A stretch of 50,832 bases of DNA from an uncultured Bacilli bacterium (GTDB lineage: Bacteria; Bacillota_I; Bacilli_A; RF39; UBA660). Where the stretch lies: NCBI GenBank assembly GCA_934086395.1, contig CAKOIE010000005.1:1-50832 (forward strand). Reading direction: 5' to 3'. The notes beneath the pieces are model-generated. The model was not told the origin of the DNA, did no database searches, and saw only the letters and a list, made by a program, of their open reading frames with translations. Within the stretch, counting starts at the first letter, position 1, and each line of letters starts with the position of its first letter. A program made the translations under genes and the position numbers. This document shows, piece after piece, positions 32,023 through 42,159 of this stretch.

Positions 32023-33885
32023 ATGAGTAAAAAGAAAAACATTAAAAATCTATTTAAAAAATTAAAAAAAACAAATAAGATTTATCGTATATCTTTCTAT
32101 ATACTATTTATTTTATACTTAGTATCAATATTTTTATTTTCTTATAGTATAATTTTATTAGGAAATATTGAAACCTTATTTAGAACTATTTTAATAATAT
32201 TATTATATTTAAACTTAATTATATTTCTATTTATTGGACTAGTTTTATTAATCTTAAAAAAGCATGTGATTTTAACCATTTTATTAGTCATTACAACAAT
32301 CTTTACTGGTGTAAATTCATTTGGTTATTATTATATAAATAAAACCTATAAAATAGTAGATAATATAAGTAAAGACAAAATAATATATACAACAAATTTA
32401 ATTAGCTTAAATAAAGATATTGAAATAAAAACTATTGGTTTAATAAATAATGAAGAAGATATTGAAGGTTATATTTTACCTCAAGAATATATGGCTAATA
32501 AAGGTATGAAAGCCAAAATAACAGAATATGATTCTTATGAAAAATTACTTGATGCGCTATATAATAAAGAAGTTGATGCTATATTTATCGATGGAAATTA
32601 TGTTTTAAAATATAATAATATTGATAAATTTGCAAATATTGCTAATGAGACATTTATAATAGATAGTTATAGCAAACAAATGAAAAACCAAGATACAGTA
32701 GCATCAACAAATAAATCAGTTACTGAACCATTTACAGTTTTACTACTAGGTGTTGATTCTGAATATGATGGTTTATCCAATAATGCTGCTTTTAATGGTG
32801 ATTCTATAATGTTATTAACATTCAATCCTAAAACATTATCAGCAACTATTTTCTCTATTCCAAGAGACACATATGTACCAATTGCTTGTAATAATAACAA
32901 GAGCAATAAAATAAATTCAGCAGCTGCTTATGGAACTAAATGTATGATAGATACAATTCAAAATTTAATTGATATTAATATTGACTATTATGTAAAAATT
33001 AACTTTAAAGGTGTAGTTTCTTTAGTTGATGCCCTTGGAGGTATTCCTTTAGATATAGATAAACCTGATTTTAGAAAAAATGGCTATATAGATTGTGGTG
33101 ATAAAATTTGTGAACAAGACTCAAATCGTAGCTTTGGTAAAAATTTAGTATATATAACGCCAGGCCCTAATCAAACACTTAATGGAGAACAAGCCCTTGC
33201 TTACTCAAGAAACAGACATCAATTTGCATCATCTGATTTTAAAAGAATTGAACATCAACAAGCAGTTGTTACCGCAATTGCTAATAAAACTAAAACAATT
33301 AGATCAATTGATACATTCTATAAATTATTAAACGCAGTATCAAATAATATAGATACAAACATGGATACTAAAGAAATATTAAACTTTTATAATGTAGGGA
33401 AAAATATCTTACTTAATAGTAATTTTGATGATAATAATTTTATAAATATTCAAAAAACATATCTAAATGGTTATGATTTAACAGTTTACCAAAATGGTTA
33501 TGATATGTACACTTTCCAATATTATGAAGATAGTTTAAAAGAAATCATAAAAGCAATGAAAGAAAATCTAGAATTACAAGAAACTGAATTAATTAAAACA
33601 TTTTCATTCTCAGCAAATAAAGAATTTACAATTCCAGTTATAGGTAAGAATGTAACTTCAGGAACAAGAAATGAAACCTTACCAAACTTTATTGGCTCAT
33701 CTATAGAATACGTTAAAGGATGGGCAAGTTCTAGAAATATTACCATAACAGAAGAAGAATATACATCAAACAGTTGTGAAAATAACAAAATAACAAGTCA
33801 AGATATTCGAAGTGGAACTCTTACAAATAACATTAATACCTTAAAAGTTACAGTATGTAAAAATATTGCTGAAACAGAAGAATAG
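32023..33885 (+). CDS. LytR-CpsA-Psr (LCP) family protein with a C-terminal PASTA-like domain
   Basis: 620 residues from ATG 32023, placed eight bases after AGGTGA; a GTG nine bases earlier lies inside that RBS. Three N-terminal helices (about 23-110) are followed by an external domain. The LCP core starts with FTVLLLGVDS and contains GDSIMLLTFNP, FSIPRDTYV, KINSAAAYG, VDALGGIPLDI and the Arg-rich AYSRNRH near 400, which bind the polyprenyl-pyrophosphate substrate. LCP enzymes attach glycopolymers such as teichoic acid to peptidoglycan. The last 65 residues (PNFIGSSIEYVKGWA, then ITSQDIRSGT) look like one PASTA unit, which would bind the cell wall. Confidence 0.9.
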   Translation: MSKKKNIKNLFKKLKKTNKIYRISFYILFILYLVSIFLFSYSIILLGNIETLFRTILIILLYLNLIIFLFIGLVLLILKKHVILTILLVITTIFTGVNSFGYYYINKTYKIVDNISKDKIIYTTNLISLNKDIEIKTIGLINNEEDIEGYILPQEYMANKGMKAKITEYDSYEKLLDALYNKEVDAIFIDGNYVLKYNNIDKFANIANETFIIDSYSKQMKNQDTVASTNKSVTEPFTVLLLGVDSEYDGLSNNAAFNGDSIMLLTFNPKTLSATIFSIPRDTYVPIACNNNKSNKINSAAAYGTKCMIDTIQNLIDINIDYYVKINFKGVVSLVDALGGIPLDIDKPDFRKNGYIDCGDKICEQDSNRSFGKNLVYITPGPNQTLNGEQALAYSRNRHQFASSDFKRIEHQQAVVTAIANKTKTIRSIDTFYKLLNAVSNNIDTNMDTKEILNFYNVGKNILLNSNFDDNNFINIQKTYLNGYDLTVYQNGYDMYTFQYYEDSLKEIIKAMKENLELQETELIKTFSFSANKEFTIPVIGKNVTSGTRNETLPNFIGSSIEYVKGWASSRNITITEEEYTSNSCENNKITSQDIRSGTLTNNINTLKVTVCKNIAETEE

Positions 33886-33886
33886 A

Positions 33887-33932
33887 AAAAAGATTATATC
33901 CTAATATTAATTATTAGAAATATAATCTTTTT
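33887..33932. terminator. Bidirectional terminator between the LCP and amidase genes
   Basis: AAAAAGATTATAT and ATATAATCTTTTT form a 13-bp stem around a 20-nt AT-rich loop that can itself pair. The two genes converge here. Confidence 0.8.
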
Positions 33933-33935
33933 ATT

Positions 33936-35162
33936 TTATATTGGAATACTTAATTTTTGTCCTATACTAAGTATATTACTAGTTAAATTATTTAAAGATT
34001 TAATCTCATTAACACTTACATTATAACGTTTAGCAATACTATAAAGATTATCTCCACTCTTAACTGTATAAATAGTTGTGTTAACATTTTCACCACTACT
34101 ATTACCTGGAATTACTAATTGTTCACCAATACTTAAACTATTATTACTCTTATTATTAATTTTCTTCAAATCATTTACACTAACATTAAATTTATTAGCT
34201 ATACTCCATAAAGTATCTCCCTGTTTTACAATGTAAACATTATTTGGAACATTAGAACCACTACTAACTATTAATTTCTGTCCAATGGATAAAATATTAC
34301 TAGTTAAGTTATTTAAAGATTTTAATTCATCAACCGTCATATTATTATTTCTAGCAATTGAATACAAACTATCTCCTTTTTTTACAATATAATATTTATT
34401 ATTATCACCACTAGAACTATTATCACTACTTCCACTACTATCTTTAACAATTAATGAATCACCTATAGTTAAATTGTTACTAGTTAAGTTATTTAATGAT
34501 TTTAGCGTATCAACTGTAAGTCCATAAGCTTTTGCAATACTCCACAAAGTATCTCCTTTTTTAACAATATAATAATCACTACCAGCAAGAGGAACATATT
34601 TATAACCAGCATACTCAGTTACCGCTTTTACAACCGCCTCAGCATATTTTTTATAATTATTTTTAAGTTTATTAGCATCACTCACATTATCTAAAAATCC
34701 ATATTCAACAATTAAAGCTTCCGTATTAGGCGTATTCCTTAACATATAATAATAATCTTTATTATAATCACTAGGTAATCTTCTTTGATAATATTTTCTA
34801 ATTAGTTGTCCTTGTTTTTCTAACTCATCTAATATTTTTTTAGAAAGTATATCTTTATTTCTTAATGCATAAATTACTTCAGCCCCTTCTGCCGTCCCAT
34901 TACCACCAGAATTAATATGATTAGAAACAACTATTACATCACTTCCATTACCATATTGATCAAGAACTCTTTGTGGTCTTTCCGAAGCCGGTAAATCAAC
35001 ATCCCTATTTCTCGTTAACTTAACTGGAACTCCAAGTCCTTTTAATCTATCATACATATATTTACTAATATCTAAAGTTAAATTTTTTTCAATAATCCCA
35101 TTCCCAATAGCCCCAGAATCACTTCCACCATGACCAGCATCAATTACCACCTTTTTAGCCAT
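33936..35162 (-). CDS. N-acetylmuramoyl-L-alanine amidase (Amidase_3) with four LysM domains
   Basis: 408 residues. Residues 1-192 are an Amidase_3 catalytic domain with zinc ligands in DAGHGG (His11), IEKN (Glu25) and SNHINS (His82), and the catalytic Glu in IVEYGF. Four LysM peptidoglycan-binding units follow (about 197-240, 254-297, 307-350 and 364-407), each with YxVKxGDxLxSIA and ending in LSIGxxL. It cuts the bond between muramic acid and the stem peptide. There is no signal peptide, so export needs a holin or another route, as for phage endolysins; the holin-like pair at 31454-31916 is on the same strand. RBS AGGGTG. Confidence 0.93.
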   Translation of the reverse strand: MAKKVVIDAGHGGSDSGAIGNGIIEKNLTLDISKYMYDRLKGLGVPVKLTRNRDVDLPASERPQRVLDQYGNGSDVIVVSNHINSGGNGTAEGAEVIYALRNKDILSKKILDELEKQGQLIRKYYQRRLPSDYNKDYYYMLRNTPNTEALIVEYGFLDNVSDANKLKNNYKKYAEAVVKAVTEYAGYKYVPLAGSDYYIVKKGDTLWSIAKAYGLTVDTLKSLNNLTSNNLTIGDSLIVKDSSGSSDNSSSGDNNKYYIVKKGDSLYSIARNNNMTVDELKSLNNLTSNILSIGQKLIVSSGSNVPNNVYIVKQGDTLWSIANKFNVSVNDLKKINNKSNNSLSIGEQLVIPGNSSGENVNTTIYTVKSGDNLYSIAKRYNVSVNEIKSLNNLTSNILSIGQKLSIPI

Positions 35163-35358
35163 TTATCATCACACCCTATATTAATTTATGCATAATTAAC
35201 AAAAATGCCTATAAAAAAAACTAACCATTACGAATTACAAATTATATATAATTTCTAAACAAATTTTCTTCATAATCCACTTTATTATTTAATAAATAAT
35301 AAATGTTAAATTATCATTACTATGTACCATCTAATGATAGAGATATATTAATAATATA

Positions 35359-36030
35359 TTATATTTGAATAACTTTCCTTAATTCATTAGAACAATAAAT
35401 ATTTATATATTCTAATCTTTCTTTTTCACTTAAAATCTTACTACTCTTTTTAAACATGTCTTTTAATTTTGCATAATCCCCATTAATACTATCATGACTA
35501 GCAATAATCATATCCATCTTAGACACATTTGTAAGATCTAAATATATACCATTTATTTTAGCAAGCGATTCTATAAATACTCTTTGACTTCTACCATTGC
35601 CTTCACGAAAAGGGTGTAAAGCATTAATATCAGCAAATAATTCTACTAATTTATCTATTGTTGTTTCGTTATCATAATCTACAAAATATTTTTCCTTTTT
35701 TAGTTTATTAAATACATCACTACCAAATGATTCTATGTGTTCTATTAAACAAAATAAATCTTGTTTAGCAATATTACAATTTCTTATATTTCCAGCCCAA
35801 CTATAAACATCCTGGAATAAATACTTATGAATATTTTTTAAATATTTAAAATCAAAACTACCTTTTAATGGATTTTCATTTAATTCATAAATTCTTAAAG
35901 ATACAAGTTCTCTTTCAGCGTTAAATAAATCTTCATCACTTGTAATATTTAGTTTATTAATTAAAACATCTGTTCCCTTATAACAATAATTGGAAGTTCT
36001 TTCATAAAAATATTTATATTTATTATCCAT
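35359..36030 (-). CDS. Fic-family adenylyltransferase toxin
   Basis: 223 residues. The catalytic Fic motif is complete: HPFREGNGR at 139-147, and the target-docking flap region lies near 80-95. Fic enzymes transfer AMP (or another nucleotide part) to hydroxyl side chains; bacterial VbhT-like toxins inactivate DNA gyrase and topoisomerase IV. No N- or C-terminal inhibitory helix is built in, consistent with class I Fic proteins that rely on a separate antitoxin. It overlaps the antitoxin gene by 8 bp, the standard VbhA-VbhT order. Because the motif is intact, an active toxin is expected. Confidence 0.9.
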   Translation of the reverse strand: MDNKYKYFYERTSNYCYKGTDVLINKLNITSDEDLFNAERELVSLRIYELNENPLKGSFDFKYLKNIHKYLFQDVYSWAGNIRNCNIAKQDLFCLIEHIESFGSDVFNKLKKEKYFVDYDNETTIDKLVELFADINALHPFREGNGRSQRVFIESLAKINGIYLDLTNVSKMDMIIASHDSINGDYAKLKDMFKKSSKILSEKERLEYINIYCSNELRKVIQI

Positions 36031-36214
36031 AAATTCCTCTATACTTTTCTATAATTTTTCTACGTTCTATTTCTGTTGTAGATTTACCAATTATACAATT
36101 ATAAATTTTTTGTTTTAGTTCTTTAGTTAATGGCATGCCCTCTTGAGCCATAGCACCATCAACTTTTTTTATTTTTTCTTGTATTTCTTTTTCAGTTTGC
36201 TTTTTACTATTCAT
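36023..36214 (-). CDS. VbhA-like antitoxin of the Fic pair
   Basis: 63 residues from ATG 36214 (GTGAG upstream; a GTG start three codons earlier overlaps that RBS). Alpha-helical, with EGMPLTKELKQKI typical of antitoxin VbhA-domain proteins. The inhibitory helix motif is normally (S/T)xxxE(G/N); here it reads A21-MAQ-E25-G26, so the Glu that blocks ATP binding is kept but the Ser/Thr is an Ala. It lies directly upstream of, and overlaps, fic. Confidence 0.85.
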   Translation of the reverse strand: MNSKKQTEKEIQEKIKKVDGAMAQEGMPLTKELKQKIYNCIIGKSTTEIERRKIIEKYRGIYG

Positions 36215-36615
36215 TAAAATCACTCACTTTCTCAAGTTTTTTGATATACATATTATACTACAATTTGATTAATATATCATTAGTTTTGGCATAATAAAAA
36301 TACTTTCGTTAAAAAGAATTTTGCTTTCTTTATTATTATTTATATAAATGTTTTTACAAATTCATTAATAAATTCTATAACATAACTTATTATTTCAATA
36401 CAAGGAATATTTAACCAATTAAATTAAAATTTTTTCTTTATCATAAATATTTATACTAGCCCTTTAAATAACATATTTATCTTACCAAAATTAAAATAAT
36501 TAAGACTAAAATAGAGCTAAATAATATGTTCATAATTAAATCTTCTAAATAATCTATCATTAATCATAAAATTTTTTTAGATATAATATCAATTAAAATA
36601 TAATAATAAATTGTA

Positions 36616-36822
36616 CTATCTCGAAGAATAATTTGCATTAAAATATCTTTTTACAAATATATCTAAATAATATTGTTTATTAGAACAAATTCCAAACTCA
36701 AATTTATACAAATTACCATCTTTAACAACCTTTATGATTCATTCGTTAACCTAAACAATACTTTTCTTTTAATTCTCTATGAGTATATACAATTTTACAT
36801 ATCCTATAATTATTTTAAACTA
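36616..36822 (-). pseudogene. Remnant of an unrecognised gene in a 640-bp gap
   Basis: The interval 36215-36865 has no intact gene. Minus-strand codons read as plausible protein (CKIVYTHRELKEKYCLG, then in another frame VVKDGNLYKFEFGICSNKQY and YLDIFVKRYFNANYSSR) up to TAG at 36616-36618, with a frame change and stops between the parts. No family assigned. The rest of the gap is very AT-rich DNA in which I see nothing definite. Confidence 0.35.
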
Positions 36823-36865
36823 AAACAGCACACAAGAGTATACTTGTATGTTGTTTTAATTTTAT

Positions 36866-38098
36866 CTATTTATCATCATGACTTATTATTATTTCATTAA
36901 TCATTATCTTAATATTTTCAAGTAAATTTTCCTCATAACCCGCTTTACTTTCTTTTAATAAGCAGTTTTTTACCTCTAAAAGTTCTATATCATTAACTAA
37001 TAATAGTTTATGCAATCTACTTTTACTTATACCTTTAACAGGATTACTTAAATAATAATTATCTTCATTATAACCTAAAAATTTAACTCGCTTACACTTT
37101 TCTTTTATTTTACTAGCAATAAGTAATCCCTCAGGATCAAAATCCCCATGATAATAAACCTCGCAATTATAATCAATTCCATCAATTAGATCCATCATCG
37201 CATTATTAGGCATCCCATTACAAACAATCATAGATATATTTAAATTATTATCTTTTAAATAATTAATTACCGAAGGATTTTCAAATATAAATATTTTATT
37301 TCCAATACCATTAATCTTACCTATATTACTTATATTTTCCAAATTAAAATTAATAACCCCATAATTATCATATAAAAAGTCAAATTTATCATTAATTAAT
37401 AACTTATAAGTATTTACATAATTACTTATCGAATCAGAATAAACATTTATTAACTTAAGTAATTCTTTTTTAAACTTAATCGTATTTTCATAATTACTTT
37501 TTAACATAATAGCTAAAATCATATAAAACAAATTATTATTTTGAAAATCTAAATAATGACTATCACCAGTTAAAGAAGAATAAACAGATAATAAAGTATA
37601 CTTATTAGGAACATTTTCTAAAAGCAAACCAATATCCATTAACTCTTTTGTTAAATCCACCTTACTTTTCTTATATCTTCCTCTTAAAACAGCACTTAAA
37701 TTCTTATTATTTTTATCTAATATAATTTCTTTTAACTTTAAAGAAACAGATAATTCTTCCAAATATTGATAAAATTCATCTATTTCATTTTGCTTTCTTT
37801 CCTTATTAGTTATCTCTTCAAAATTATTATCAACTAACCTAAAATATTTTATAAAATCAAATGTTTCTAATTTAGTTCCTCTAAGAGCCTTTCTAAATTT
37901 ATTAACATTTATTTTAACACTACTACCCTCAGTATAAATTTTAGAAAATATCGCTTGTAAACTTTTTACTTCATCCAAACTTATATTTTCAAGTTCAATA
38001 TTTCCACATACTCTACCATAAGTTAAATATTTAATTTTACACTTTTCAAAAAATCTATCTAAATTATAATTATTTAAAACATATTCTTCAGGACTCAT
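36866..38098 (-). CDS. jetD: Wadjet nuclease subunit JetD (type II, DUF2399/DUF3323)
   Basis: 410 residues. The C-terminal half has the Toprim-like nuclease fold of JetD: the acidic IFIFENPSV (Glu) and the metal-binding HGDFDPEGLLIA near residue 315-325. The N-terminal half is the helical arm domain. In Wadjet, JetD cleaves small circular DNA after the JetABC motor has reeled it in. It is the last gene of the operon, sharing 4 bp (ATGA) with jetC. Catalytic residues look intact. Confidence 0.9.
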   Translation of the reverse strand: MSPEEYVLNNYNLDRFFEKCKIKYLTYGRVCGNIELENISLDEVKSLQAIFSKIYTEGSSVKINVNKFRKALRGTKLETFDFIKYFRLVDNNFEEITNKERKQNEIDEFYQYLEELSVSLKLKEIILDKNNKNLSAVLRGRYKKSKVDLTKELMDIGLLLENVPNKYTLLSVYSSLTGDSHYLDFQNNNLFYMILAIMLKSNYENTIKFKKELLKLINVYSDSISNYVNTYKLLINDKFDFLYDNYGVINFNLENISNIGKINGIGNKIFIFENPSVINYLKDNNLNISMIVCNGMPNNAMMDLIDGIDYNCEVYYHGDFDPEGLLIASKIKEKCKRVKFLGYNEDNYYLSNPVKGISKSRLHKLLLVNDIELLEVKNCLLKESKAGYEENLLENIKIMINEIIISHDDK

Positions 38099-41000
38099 AC
38101 TACCTCATTTACAATATAGGTCTTTACTAAACCATTCCAACTATATCTATGAATACCTATACATTTAGATCCCCTAGGATGTATCAATTCACTTATATTA
38201 ATATTTTTTATATTACTATAAGTACACCACAAAGCCTGACTAGTTAATAAATAATCTAAATTAAAACTATTTAAAATTCCAAACATCTCTTCAATATTTT
38301 GTTCATCAACTCCTGCAAATGCTTCATCCATAGCAATTAATCTAGGCGCATTCTTTTTAGCACCATCTAATTTAGCATAAACACTTGCAAATAATGGAAC
38401 ATACATTGTCTTAGCTTTTTCTCCACCACTAAATACAGAGAAAATCTTATTAGTTAATTCCTTTTTAGAACCATCATCTTTTCTATAAAATAATTTAAAT
38501 TCAAACCAATTTCTATAATCTAAAATATCAAATATAATCTTAAAATATGACTCTGCCCCTTGATAACCAAATTCTTCAGCCTTATCAATTTTATTTCTAA
38601 AATGTTTAACTAATCTATCAATATCTTCATCATGAATAGTCCCACTATCTCTTTTAAATAATGTTACTAAATCTTTCGTATTCATCTCATCCATAGTTTC
38701 TGCATCTTTAGGATGCCATTCTAAATAAAATGATAACTTACTATCTTTACCATGTTCTTGCATAATTTTATTTGTTTTATTAACCCAATCTTCCGCAAGC
38801 ATAATTTTTTGTTTAATTTTTTCTCCAGTAGTTTTAACTAAAATATCATAAAATATCTTTTTATCCTGTTCATCTAAATAAGTTTTATCAACATCATACT
38901 TATCAGTTAATGATTCTAATAAACTATAGCAATCAATCATTTTTCCTTGATAAGAAAATGACACATTTCTTCTTTTTGCTAAATCTAACTCATTACTAAG
39001 TTGTTCATCACCTAAAATAGATTCATTTATTCCCCTAAAATTTTCCACACTTTCATTAAAAATATAAGTATCTCTTAAATTATAATCTATTAAATCATGC
39101 CTATAATTATTTATAGCCTGATTATATTTTAATTCCATATCATCTATATTAATATCTTCAACCATCTTATTTAATTTAATTACATCTTTAATTCCAAAAT
39201 CTTTGTCTATATTAATATCTAATTTCAAATATTTAATATAACCAAGATCTAATTCATCAATTAATACTTTTCTTGCTATTTCATATAACTCATTATGAAC
39301 TTTTACACTATCATTAACAAAACTAATATTTTCAAGTACACCCTCAATACCTTGTTCCAACTTACCAATTAACTGATATAATTTATTACTTTTACCATTA
39401 TACATATTAATTATTGTATCTAATTTACTTATTTCTTCTCTAATATTATTATTTTCTTCACTATAAAGTGCATCATCAATAGCGTTTTTCTTAACTATAG
39501 AATTATTTAAATCATTTTTTAATTTATTAATATTACTATCATAATCACTTATTATTTCTTCTAAAGAATTAAATCGTTCATTCTTTTCCCAAACTACTCT
39601 TTTAATATTATTAAAATTATTTACTTCCCTTTGTAAAGAATTTGTATCATTTTCTATATTTCTTAAAATATTTCTTGCATTTTCATAAGAAGGTAAAGTA
39701 AGCGGTATATCTCCATTATAATCACTTATCTTAATATTCAATTCATTTATTTCTTTTTGATAAATAGCAAGTTCATTCATTAATTTATTAGCCTCTTCAT
39801 TATAATTATCTAATTTTAGTTGATTTTTATAAATTTCTTCACTTATTTTATTTAACATATTATTACTAGGAAATTTTAAAATTTCTTCATCTACTTTATT
39901 AATCTTACTAATAACACTACTAACTAAACTATTCAAACTATCAATTTTCTTTTTATTAATTTCTATCTCTTCATTTAAACTATCTATTTTCTTCTTCCTT
40001 AAATTTTGTCTAGCAATTAAACCTATATATTTATTTTCATAATTATTAGATAATAAACCTTTATAAAAATCAAACTTATATCCATCTAAAGTTACATTTA
40101 TATTATCATCATTTGAAACACTTATTGATTCCAAAATAGATTCTACATAATCATTTGTTACAATATCATTATCAATAGGCATTAAATATTTAGCTAAATT
40201 ATATTTTTTCTTATTACTAGGAACTAAATAATTAATGTTAATATCTTTAATCTTATCAACAAATTTTACATCAATAATCTTAGCACCTAATATACCAGAA
40301 GAATAAAGTGCTTCTTCCAAAGCTTGTTTATCATTTTCAGATACATTATTTTTAAAATCAACAACCTGATAAAAATAAGTATAAGGAATATTTAACTCTT
40401 TTAATTTCACATTATTTTCCATAATAAAATTATCTTCAGGTAGTGTTATATCTTTTGCATTTAAAAGCTCATCTAATTCATTACATAAAACAGCTAAAGT
40501 ATTATTAATAACATCTATTTTAACCTTATAATCATTAATTTCTAATTGATACTGATTTTTAATAGAACTAGCACAATTTTCATAGCATATTTTAGCTTCT
40601 AAATATTTATCTTTATCATATAATTCTAACAAATTAATCATCTTAGCATAAGTATCATCATCAATAAGTAAAAATAAATTATTATCCTTTAATACCTTAA
40701 TTTTTCTAATTAAATTTTCTAACTCATTTTCTAAATCACCACTTAATTTTTTAATCATTACATTAAGTTCATCTTGTTTCTTAGTTAACTCCATATATTT
40801 TGAATTAGCAACATCTTGTTTATAAATAATATTATTTTTTTGTTTCAAAAGTTCTAAGCAACTATTAACACTATCTATTTTTTCACCTAATATTTTTTCT
40901 AAATAATTAACATTAATTTTTTCTAAATTTTCACTATTTAATGTATTAATAAATTGACTAAAACTAATTAAACCAGCACTCTCATTTAATTTCTTAATAT

Positions 41001-42159
41001 ACTTTTTTATAGCATCTTTATAACTTTTTTCTTCTTTACTTAAATTCTCAATTTCTTCCGAAATATTATTTTTTTGATTATATAAATTCTTAATTTTTTC
41101 CCTAATATCTTTTATTTGTCCATCTAAATCTTTAATAAGAACATCTAATTTATTACTTTCACTGGCTTTTTCTTCCAAATCTCCTAAATTAATAGTTTCT
41201 CTTTTCGCTTTAGCATAATTATACTCATGATCAAGTTTTTCATTATCCTCTCTTAATAAAGTAAGTTCACGATTCTTATTTTCTAATTCATTATTTAATT
41301 CTTTTAACTTTTTATTAACCTCATTTAAATTATCATATTTAGCAATCAAATTTTTAGTTTTTCTCTTTAATATACCTTTATTATAATTATTAAATGATTC
41401 AATAAATCCACTCAAATTTTTTATATCTTGCTTAGTTTTTTCTAATTTCTCCTTATATTCATTCATATTTTGAATACCTTCTGACAATGGCATAACCTCA
41501 TTATCATTAAGTGGTGGAAGTACTTCATTTAATGTATTCATTAATTTTGTTGGAGTATATTCTTTAGATAGCTTAGGACTTCTAATTTGCAGTAACAAGT
41601 TAATGAATTCATCAAAAGAATCTACATTATTAAATCCAAATAACAAATTATTTACCATTTCTTTATATTCTTTAGAAGTATTTACTATATAATTTTCAGG
41701 TCCAATTGCACTTTTTAATTCATATTTAGTTAAAGGAATCTTATGAATACCATCATTACATTTATATAAATGAAAACCATTAACATTAACCCTTTTACCA
41801 TCTTTTAAACAAAAACCAACAAAATCCGTATTACGACCTCTCTTAGAATGTAAAGACATTCCTATAGTAATATATTTATCTATTTCATCATCATAAAATT
41901 CCATATATAAATATCCCGTTGATTCATCTTTATCTTCACCTAAAATGTAATATTCAATATGTTTATCACTAGAGCCAAAAGTATCTAATCTTTTAGGTGA
42001 TTTATTTCCATCTAATATCAAAGGAATAAACGACTGCATCGTTACTGATTTACCTGAACCGTTTTGTCCACGTAATAACAACTTACCATCACCAAAATAG
42101 AATTCTTCATCATCATATAGCCAAAAATTTAAAAGACCCATTTTATTTACTTTATACAT
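38095..42159 (-). CDS. jetC: Wadjet SMC-like ATPase JetC (type II)
   Basis: 1354 residues from ATG 42159, chosen because GGAGGTGAA precedes it and it overlaps the jetB stop by 8 bp; a longer frame runs back into jetB. Walker A is GQNGSGKS at 31-38, followed by LILDGNKSPKRLDTFGS, matching TIGR02680-type JetC. About 900 residues of Asn/Lys/Glu-rich coiled coil enclose a hinge-like region around 580-700. The C-terminus has the signature FSGGEKAKT and Walker B IAMDEAFAGVDEQN. This is the SMC-type motor that extrudes DNA loops and senses small plasmid circles together with JetA and JetB. Confidence 0.95.
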   Translation of the reverse strand: MYKVNKMGLLNFWLYDDEEFYFGDGKLLLRGQNGSGKSVTMQSFIPLILDGNKSPKRLDTFGSSDKHIEYYILGEDKDESTGYLYMEFYDDEIDKYITIGMSLHSKRGRNTDFVGFCLKDGKRVNVNGFHLYKCNDGIHKIPLTKYELKSAIGPENYIVNTSKEYKEMVNNLLFGFNNVDSFDEFINLLLQIRSPKLSKEYTPTKLMNTLNEVLPPLNDNEVMPLSEGIQNMNEYKEKLEKTKQDIKNLSGFIESFNNYNKGILKRKTKNLIAKYDNLNEVNKKLKELNNELENKNRELTLLREDNEKLDHEYNYAKAKRETINLGDLEEKASESNKLDVLIKDLDGQIKDIREKIKNLYNQKNNISEEIENLSKEEKSYKDAIKKYIKKLNESAGLISFSQFINTLNSENLEKINVNYLEKILGEKIDSVNSCLELLKQKNNIIYKQDVANSKYMELTKKQDELNVMIKKLSGDLENELENLIRKIKVLKDNNLFLLIDDDTYAKMINLLELYDKDKYLEAKICYENCASSIKNQYQLEINDYKVKIDVINNTLAVLCNELDELLNAKDITLPEDNFIMENNVKLKELNIPYTYFYQVVDFKNNVSENDKQALEEALYSSGILGAKIIDVKFVDKIKDININYLVPSNKKKYNLAKYLMPIDNDIVTNDYVESILESISVSNDDNINVTLDGYKFDFYKGLLSNNYENKYIGLIARQNLRKKKIDSLNEEIEINKKKIDSLNSLVSSVISKINKVDEEILKFPSNNMLNKISEEIYKNQLKLDNYNEEANKLMNELAIYQKEINELNIKISDYNGDIPLTLPSYENARNILRNIENDTNSLQREVNNFNNIKRVVWEKNERFNSLEEIISDYDSNINKLKNDLNNSIVKKNAIDDALYSEENNNIREEISKLDTIINMYNGKSNKLYQLIGKLEQGIEGVLENISFVNDSVKVHNELYEIARKVLIDELDLGYIKYLKLDINIDKDFGIKDVIKLNKMVEDINIDDMELKYNQAINNYRHDLIDYNLRDTYIFNESVENFRGINESILGDEQLSNELDLAKRRNVSFSYQGKMIDCYSLLESLTDKYDVDKTYLDEQDKKIFYDILVKTTGEKIKQKIMLAEDWVNKTNKIMQEHGKDSKLSFYLEWHPKDAETMDEMNTKDLVTLFKRDSGTIHDEDIDRLVKHFRNKIDKAEEFGYQGAESYFKIIFDILDYRNWFEFKLFYRKDDGSKKELTNKIFSVFSGGEKAKTMYVPLFASVYAKLDGAKKNAPRLIAMDEAFAGVDEQNIEEMFGILNSFNLDYLLTSQALWCTYSNIKNINISELIHPRGSKCIGIHRYSWNGLVKTYIVNEVV

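Noticed and set aside
36673..36900. Plus-strand 75-codon frame in the gap before jetD
   Set aside because: No RBS, Phe/Tyr/Ile-rich noise, runs into the jetD end, and is antisense to better protein-like codons on the other strand.
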